The notes below the pieces were generated by a model. The model did no database searches and was not told where the DNA came from. It saw nothing but the letters and a program-made list of their open reading frames with translations. A program made the position numbers and the translations under genes. Of a stretch of 64,000 nucleotides of DNA, positions 57,096 through 64,000 are shown piece after piece (the stretch's first letter is position 1; every line of letters starts with the position of its first letter). The DNA is from Pachyseris speciosa. Its lineage: Eukaryota; Cnidaria; Anthozoa; Scleractinia; Pachyseridae. The stretch covers positions 1,025,001 to 1,089,000 of the forward strand of contig JAEMWC010000047.1 of assembly GCA_016490735.1 (NCBI GenBank). Direction: 5' to 3'.

Positions 57096-57484
57096 CCAAG
57101 CAAAGAATTGTGGGATAATCGATCCATCAAAGAGTTGCTGTTAAAAATTAACAAAACCATTTTGAGCCACCTTAACATGACTTCTGGGTTGTTTTTGTAA
57201 TTTATAGAAAGATTAGTATTTTAAGTTGTTTACATTTTTGTGTGGGATACCTGTGGTATCTCACAATAATGTCATCGCGTTGTAAGTCTGTTACTGCTAA
57301 TGTGTTGTAAAGTTTGCAATGGATTGTGGACAGTGTTTCCCACACATATACTCTTTGGTACAAATTAATTTTTTTTAATTGGTAACTTATGACAACATAC
57401 ACACCACCATGTGTACAGTGAAACAATGAAACTGAATTAATTAGGAGATCAGAATTAAATGCATTAGCTTACTGTATTGTACAA
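57096..57484. other. No gene recognised
   Basis: AT-rich; nothing supported. Confidence 0.4.
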
Positions 57485-57630
57485 TTGAACTTCGGTGAAA
57501 ACTTTGGACTAAAACGTTCGTTCTTTGAAAGGAAAACAAACCTCTTATATTTTACTGATAATTAAAATTAAAAATAAATCGTAATGATAGAATGATACAA
57601 ATTTAATATTGGAAGTACTACTAATAAATC

Positions 57631-57631
<1 letters not shown>

Positions 57632-57673
<42 letters not shown>

Positions 57674-57692
57674 TATTATTGTTATTATTATG
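57632..57692. repeat. TTA microsatellite
   Basis: About 18 units of TTA with one interruption, at the position where copy C has a GAT microsatellite. Confidence 0.9.
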
Positions 57693-57919
57693 TAGTTTCG
57701 AGGGATCTTCTTCATTCCTTGTTAATAATCATGAAAAATCTGGGACCAGAGGAAATAGTCCGGATAATCGAGGTTCGAATGTAGTAGTAGAGAACGGACC
57801 AATTCATACAAGTCACAGCAGATCTGAATGAGTACAGTGCATTTGTTTGTAATTTAGTTATATTTTAAAAGAAGGTTGTAATTTCAAGATACGTAATTAT
57901 GGGTACTTCATTTCAACAG

Positions 57920-57985
57920 CTCTAGATGGGCTATACATGGACCCATATGACAGAAGGGACCTATTCAGGCGGCTGTTCATTGAAG
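57920..57985 (+). other. Exon-like segment in copy B (66 bp)
   Basis: Preceded by TTTCAACAG and followed by GTAACTTTG. In one frame it reads LDGLYMDPYDRRDLFRRLF. The matching 66 bp in copy C reads LDERDIDPYERRALLRWLS with the same borders. Not recognised as a known domain. Confidence 0.35.
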
Positions 57986-59298
57986 GTAACTTTGAAAGAT
58001 ATCAGTGGTAAACTTAGGACAACATACTAATGAAAGACGGGAGTAATGTTTGCACAATTGTCTGTATACAATGACGATACAATAAGTCACTTTTCCTAAT
58101 TACAACAATATGACATTACCATTGCCTAAATGTACCACTCGAAAGCATTGCATAACTAGTGTGTATTGTAACTCAAAACTGTATATTTTCCTCTGTATTG
58201 CTGATATAATTGGGAGTGGAAGCTGAATAATTGGACCTCGATTATTCATTATTCTTTGCGTGTTTTTTCGAATTATGGATTATTCTTGTTAAACTTTTGT
58301 GGGTTATTCATTAGTCATCATTATTTCTTCAATACATGAAATATTTCCCCTGTTAAACTTGAATTCAGGTTTAATTATAATGCATTAGGTCATAATATAA
58401 TACTGTCGCATTATACTCAGAGGAGAAATCTACTAGAAACTAGAAAGAATTAGAGCAAAACCGTGAACAAAACCCGACGTAGATGGTCAAACCAGGATGA
58501 GATTAAAGAGGACTGTAATTGAAAATAAACTTGACAAAAATTGAACCGGTTTTTCAGGTTAATCTCAGTTTGTATGAACGTGTAAATTAGAAAAGCTTTG
58601 AAATGTCAATGTTTGTTGTGTGCCTGTGATTTCTGCAATTGGACTGTTGCACTACCAGTTTCAAGTTAAGAGTTTTAATTACTGCAAACAAATACATGGC
58701 CAAGCCCGTTAATTTCGTCTCCTCTTTTGGACCCTGTAGAGATTACCCTCAAGTAGTGCTATTACAAATCAAAACAGTCACAGGCACATTGCTGAACACC
58801 TCGATCTAATATTGACAGACATGGTGTCTAGGTTGGTCACCAGAGGAGTCCTCATCCGACACGTCTTTATTTTCGACGATTTCCTCGTCAGACAGCGTCA
58901 ATGTCACTGTCGGCGCCGCCTTTTAGAAGTCGTTCGATTCTATCCGCTTCCTTTTTGGGGAGCTTGTAGGATTTCAATATGACACAAGTGTTCGTGCTAC
59001 TCCTTGAAGTCCCTGAAAAGCCCTGGAATTTAATTGTATATTTGAAGGGCGCTTGAAAAGCCCTTGAAAAGAAGAAATAATGAAAAGTCCTTGAATTTTT
59101 TGTTCAGATGGGAAATGATATAACATTACAGTTAGTTACCCAATTTCCGGACACTTTTTGCAAAATTGTGATATCTTACCTTGAAACTGCACTAATGAGC
59201 TAAAAGTTAGCCACAGTGTAACTTCCATTGCTGGCAATTAGGGCATGAAGTTTCATCGCTTGAAGCTCGTTGGTTTCTTTGTAATTGCGGAAAGACTA

Positions 59299-59796
59299 CA
59301 GTAAAAACCTGCATACAAGAACACCCATTTTCGGGGTTCAGGCTGATTGGGTTCTTATATATCGGGTATTTTAGGTCAAGTCAGCCTGAAAGTGTTCTTA
59401 AGTGTTCTTAATTTTTTACTTCTAAAAAAATGTAAGGGATTTACTAACTATGATGAAATACATAACTTTGAGAGAAAAGTAAACTTTTACAAATGGTGAC
59501 ATTCATTTCATTGCATATTTTTCATGTAATTATAAGACTTTTAATTCCAAATACAGTTGTTGTACATTTGTTATACACAGCAAGTGAAATTACTAGCATT
59601 TATACAGAGAGGTGCAATACCACAGTGAAGCTTCAGACGCTGTTTGTTCTATTAAACTGAAAAGGGAAGAGTTTTTATATATAACAACAATTTTCAATTT
59701 TCACGCTGAATGTGTTCTTGTGTATATGCTCCCTTTTTACCAAATTTCAGCCTGGGTGATCTTAATCCACATGTTCTTGTATGCGGGTTTTTACTG
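59299..59796. mobile_element. Tc1/mariner-like MITE with empty sites in copies A and C
   Basis: Inverted ends CAGTAAAAACCTGCATACAA, flanked by TA on both sides (59297-59298, 59797-59798). Copies A and C have GACTACGTCAAATT at this position with a single TA, so the insertion duplicated TA. 498 bp without transposase. Confidence 0.9.
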
Positions 59797-60254
59797 TACG
59801 TCAAATTCGGTGCCCTAATTTAGGACAGGTTGCCCTATTTCGGGACGATCGATATAAGATAAATACTCCATTTTTCTTTGAAATATTCCTGGTCATGCAA
59901 AAATCATATAAAAGTCAAATAAAAAAACATTCCTTTAAAAAGTTATATTTTGTCCGAATTTTAAAGTATTAGGGATAAAGCCGTAAGACCGCAAATGCCG
60001 GAGTTTGGCAAGATTATCATGGGTCAATAATGTTAAACTCATGCAGTCCTGGAGTCAAAAATCGTTATTCTTAAAAAAAAAAACAATTGCGCTTCGGTGA
60101 AAACTTTGGACTAAACGTTTGTTCTTTGAAAGATAAACAAACCAATTCTACTTTACTGATAACTAAAATTAAAAATAAATCGTAATGATAGAATGATACA
60201 AATTTAATTAGTAGGCGAAGAGCCACCTTGTGGAAGTACTACTAATAAATCGTT

Positions 60255-60260
60255 ATTATT

Positions 60261-60343
<83 letters not shown>
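60255..60343. repeat. GAT microsatellite, ~29 units
   Basis: Uninterrupted ATG/GAT repeats. In one phase it would encode poly-Asp; this is not a gene. Confidence 0.92.
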
Positions 60344-60344
<1 letters not shown>

Positions 60345-60580
60345 TAGTTTCGAGGGATCTTCTTCATTCCTTGTTAATAATCATGAAAAATCTGGGACCA
60401 GAGGAAATAGTCCAAGAAGTCCGGATAATCGAGGTTCGAATGTAGTAGTAGAGAACGGACCAATTCGTACAAGTCACAGCAGATCTGAATGAGTACAGTG
60501 CATTTGTTTGTAATTTAGTTATATTTTAAAAGAAGGTTGTAATTTCAAGATACGTAATTATGTGTACTTCGTTTCAACAG

Positions 60581-60646
60581 CTCTAGATGAGCGAGACATA
60601 GACCCATACGAGAGAAGGGCACTGTTGAGGTGGCTGTCCACTGAAG
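60581..60646 (+). other. Exon-like segment in copy C (66 bp)
   Basis: Bounded by GTTTCAACAG and GTAACTTTG; reads LDERDIDPYERRALLRWLS. Conserved borders with copy B suggest that the repeat carries a piece of a spliced gene. Confidence 0.38.
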
Positions 60647-61117
60647 GTAACTTTGAAAGATATCAGTGGTAAACTTAGGACAACATACTAATGAAAGACG
60701 GGAGTAATGTTTGCACAATTGTCTATACAATGACGATACAATAAGTCACTTTTCCTAATTACAACAATATGACATTACCATTGCCTAAGTGTACCACTCG
60801 AAAGCATTGGATAAGTAGTGTGTATTGTAACTCAAAACTGTATATTTTCCTCTGTATTGCTGATATAATTGGGAGTGGAAGCTGAATAATTGGACCTCGA
60901 TTATTCATTATTCTTTGCGTGTTTTTTCGAATTATGGATTACTCTTGTTAAACTTTTGTGGGTTATTCATTATTCATCATTATTTCTTCAATACTGCAAT
61001 CAAATACATGGCCTAGCCCGTTAATTTCGTCTCCTCTTTTGGACCCAGTAGAGATTACCCTCAAGTAGTGCTATTATAAATCAAAACAGTCACAGGCACA
61101 TTGCTGAACACCTCGAT

Positions 61118-61333
61118 CTAATATTGACAGACACGGTGTCTAGGTTGATCACCAGAGGAGTCCTTATCCGACACGTCTTTATTTTCCACGATTTCCTCGT
61201 CAGACGAGTCAATATCACTGTCAGCGCTACCTTTAAACAGTCGTTCGATTCTATCCGCTTCCTTTATGGGGAGCTTGTAGGATTTCAATACGACACAAGG
61301 GTTCGTGCTACTCCTTGAAGTCCCTGAAAAGCC
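61118..61333 (-). other. Possible terminal exon, acidic C-terminus, unrecognised
   Basis: On the minus strand an open frame follows AAATTCCAG and ends in a stop at 61118. It has KSYKLPIKEADRIERLFKG, then an acidic run (SADSDIDSSDEEIVEN), then QPRHRVCQY. Equivalent DNA in copies A (about 46850-47050) and B (about 58820-59030) has indels in the acidic region. It could be the last exon of a duplicated gene or part of a transposon protein. Confidence 0.35.
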
Positions 61334-61686
61334 CTGGAATTTAATTGTATATTTCAAGGGCGGTTAAAACGCCCTTGAAAAGAAAAAATAATGAAAACTC
61401 CTTGAATTTTTTGTTCAGATGGGAAATGATATAACATTACAGTTAGTTGCCCAATTTCCGGACACTTTTTGCAAAATTGTAATATCTTACCTTGAAACTG
61501 CACTAACGAGCTAAAAGTTAGCCACAGTGTAACTTCCATTGCTGGCAATAAGGGCATAAAGTTTCGTCACTTGAAGCTCGTTGGTTTCTTTGTAATTGCG
61601 GAAAGACTACGTCAAATTCGGTGTCCTAATTCAGGACAGGTTGCCCTATTTCAAGACGATCGATATGAGATAAATACTCCATTTTT

Positions 61687-63378
61687 CACGTAAAATGGGG
61701 GTGGAAGGCCTACACATCTCCTACTCACATGTTTGTTGCTTCTATTTCGGTCTTTTGATCCATTTAGCTTCTTGTATGTTTTCAGCGGGTTAACATGATG
61801 ATTTAGAGGATTTTCATGGTAGTGACTAAATGGAGCCATGTGCTTAAAGGTCGCTTACTTGATCTCAAAGGTCATTTCTGGGTGACAAGTTTCAACGCCT
61901 GTTTGTTTGAACCCTTGTTGTTTCTGTTTAGGGACTGTGGTTTTCACGCCCTTTGAGGCATTTTATCTAAGTTTGGTTTGGCTCATTTAAGCGCTTCCGG
62001 AGACAATACAGCCAGTTATCTTTGTAAGAATAGGATTTTGAGCCGTGTAATAATCTGTCTTGCAATTTTTGTTTTGCTGGGCCCGGCCATTTGTATTTGC
62101 AGCAAGATGGTGTGCTTCTATCACGGCTTTTTGTCTTTCGATCCTTTCTTTAGTACTGTAGCTTCTTAGAGAGCTATGCAGCACCTGGAATTGATCGTTT
62201 AGCTTTAGTCACGGCTGAGTTTTTGTCATCGATTCCGCTCTCCGCTCTGTGACAGAAGTTTCTGTTGCGAGAGCTTAGATTTTTCCTCCTTTTGTTAATG
62301 CCAGTTTATGATAGGCAAGACCATGGTTTCGATCCTCCCTTGTGGATCTCATCAGTTGCCGGGAATGGCTTGATTCGAGTTGCTCTTAAGGCAACGCCGT
62401 TCTTTTTGTGAGAATGACAAAGCATTCTGTTTGGCATAAGTTTTCGCTTGTGCTTTTATACCCACTAGGCGGATCGAAAATACTGGATTTTTATTGGCTT
62501 TCCAGGTTGCCAACTGTGAACTGCGGTTTTCGATCCTTTCATGTTTAAAGCTAGTACATCTTTCCGCTTGTGCGACAATGTATGAAATTTCTAGCACTTC
62601 ATTGGTTTCGTAGAGTTGTGGAGATGTCTAATTTAGCGCACATAATTTCCGCGTAAAACGCAGTGTAAGTGCTTTCAATGTGGTGCGCGTTGTCTAGTTT
62701 ACTCCTGAACAGTGTTTACCAAGTGCTGCTATGTACTTTCTCACACGCAGCAGGACGGGGCCTTCCTGAAAACAATCAATCACGTAAAATGGGGGTGGAA
62801 GGCCTACACATCTCCTACTCACATGTTTGTCGCTTCTATTTCGGTCTTTTGACCCATTTAGCTTCTTGTATGTTTTCAGCGGGTTAACATGCTCTCTAAG
62901 AAGCTACAGTACTAAAGAAAGGATCGAAAGACAAAAAGCCGTGATAGAAGCACACCATCTTGCTGCAAATACAAATGGCCGGGCCCAGCAAAACAAAAAT
63001 TGCAAGACAGATTATTACACGGCTCAAAATCCTATTCTTACAAAGATAACTGGCTGTATTGTCTCCGGAAGCGCTTAAATGAGCCAAACCAAACTTAGAT
63101 AAAATGCCTCAAAGGGCGTGAAAACCACAGTCGCTAAACAGAAACAACAAGGGTTCAAACAAACAGGCGTTGAAACTTGTCACCCAGAAATGACCTTTGA
63201 GATCAAGTAAGCGACCTTTAAGCACATGGCTCCATTTAGTCACTAACATGAAAATCCTCTAAATCATCATGTTAACCCGCTGAAAACATACAAGAAGCTA
63301 AATGGGTCAAAAGACCGAAATAGAAGCGACAAACATGTGAGTAGGAGATGTGTAGGCCTTCCACCCCCATTTTACGTG
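61687..63378. mobile_element. Palindromic insertion with ~490-bp inverted arms
   Basis: The left arm (61687-~62175) and right arm (~62893-63378) are near-identical complements, ends CACGTAAAATGGGGGTGG. The centre includes an extra direct copy of the left ~110 bp (62783-62892) abutting the right arm. Copies A and B lack it and read through CATTTTTCTTTGAAATA, so insertion added no more than a few duplicated bases. Frames in the two arms mirror each other and are not genes. Confidence 0.85.
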
Positions 63379-64000
63379 TTTGAAATATTCTTCTTGGTCC
63401 TTGAAAAATCTTAAAAGGCAAATAAAAAAACATTCCTTTAAAAAGTTATATTTTGTCCGAATTTTAAAGTATTAGCGATAAAGGCGTCAGACCGCAAATG
63501 CCGGAGTTTTGCAAGATTACCATGGGTCAATAATGTTAAACTCATGCAGTACTGGAGTCAAATATCGTTATTAAAAAAAAAATAGAATTTTAACCTCCAA
63601 TGTTGCTTTTACAGTCAAAACGCTAACTTAATCACAAAAACGTATTTGAATGTAATATGCTATTATTCCCTCCCCTCCCGACACGCGCTGGGTGAAATTT
63701 ACAGCTTTCAGGTTATCACTTGATCTGTGACCTGGGAGTAATTGTCTTTCTTGGCGCTTTCATTTTTAAATTCTTTACAGTATGGAGTTTGATATCACTG
63801 AAAAATAACAAGAGAGGGCATCGAAAAAGCTGCAGTTATCAGAAGTGCAATGAAACTGTCTAATACAGTTGTTTCTTTGAACTTAATTACGGGTGTTAAT
63901 TAAAATAATGCTATGAGTACTGTACCGTATGTTTGTTTGGTCAAATAAGATTTAAGTAAAATAAACAATTTTTCACCCCTGGAAACGACAATAGAGAACG

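Larger units (their letters stand above)
57485..60085. repeat. Large repeat, copy B
   Basis: Adjacent head-to-tail to copy C; GGTGAAAACTTTGGACTAAA marks the start of each (57496 and 60098). It contains a TTA microsatellite, an exon-like 66-bp segment, a TA-flanked MITE and the stretch shared with copy A. It shows the empty site for the MITE of copy A. Confidence 0.85.
60086..64000. repeat. Large repeat, copy C (runs off the window)
   Basis: Third copy, with a GAT microsatellite, the 66-bp exon-like segment, a deletion of ~350 bp relative to B at about 60993 (joining AATAC to TGCAA), a 1.69-kb palindromic insertion at 61687-63378, and then a part matching copy A to the window end. The insertion is absent in A and B. 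Confidence 0.85.

Noticed and set aside
60230..60445. Open frame with a long poly-aspartate run
   Set aside because: It is the translation of a GAT microsatellite. The same place in copy B is a TTA repeat with no such frame.
61978..63087. Two identical small proteins on opposite strands
   Set aside because: They are the two arms of one palindromic element, so one frame is mirrored.

Overview
This looks like animal genomic DNA from a cnidarian, most likely a stony coral. That is inferred from the kinds of transposable element present and from my recognition of several repeats as common in coral genomes; no species assignment is made. The DNA is AT-rich and full of short stop-broken reading frames. 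I see no intact host gene, bacterial operon or CRISPR array. Nearly every stretch that can be interpreted is a transposable element, mostly decayed and often nested.

Layout. 1-5.85 kb: a minus-strand CR1-type LINE (PHD finger, endonuclease, reverse transcriptase) with a Harbinger-like non-autonomous element in its 3' tail. 5.9-12 kb: a TIR element carrying a RecQ-like helicase fragment, a tRNA-derived SINE, remnants of Penelope-like elements (PLEs) and small foldback or TIR elements. 12.1-20.1 kb: a decayed minus-strand DIRS-type tyrosine-recombinase retrotransposon, split by two later insertions, one of which is an inverted pair of ~200-bp tandem arrays. 20-26 kb: a second SINE and several TIR or palindromic elements. 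26.5-33.8 kb: a ~1.03-kb tandem duplication with exon-like pieces, a third copy interrupted by a PLE and an L1/Tx1-type LINE fragment. 34.3-40.0 kb: a 5.67-kb element with ~0.95-kb inverted arms, flanked by TTAA. 40.5-44.9 kb: an LTR retrotransposon on the minus strand. 45-48 kb and 57.5-64 kb: three copies of a large repeat that date each other's insertions. 48.6-53 kb: a second tyrosine-recombinase retrotransposon, better preserved. 55.8-57.1 kb: a PLE with a GIY-YIG endonuclease.

The most unusual object is the LTR element at 40488-44937. It has matched LTRs, a 4-bp target duplication, a tRNA-Leu-type primer-binding site, a polypurine tract and a Ty3/Gypsy-like gag with a CCHC knuckle. Where pol would follow, in an overlapping frame, it carries an intact reading frame with a Y-box-type cold-shock domain. 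No protease, reverse transcriptase or integrase is seen. It may be a non-autonomous element that captured a host RNA-binding protein.

Two tyrosine-recombinase retroelements of different type, two PLEs with inverted terminal segments and hammerhead-like motifs, and many non-autonomous DNA elements make this a graveyard of nested insertions. Where paralogous copies exist in the window (45.8-48 kb against 57.5-64 kb), empty sites give direct evidence for insertion boundaries.
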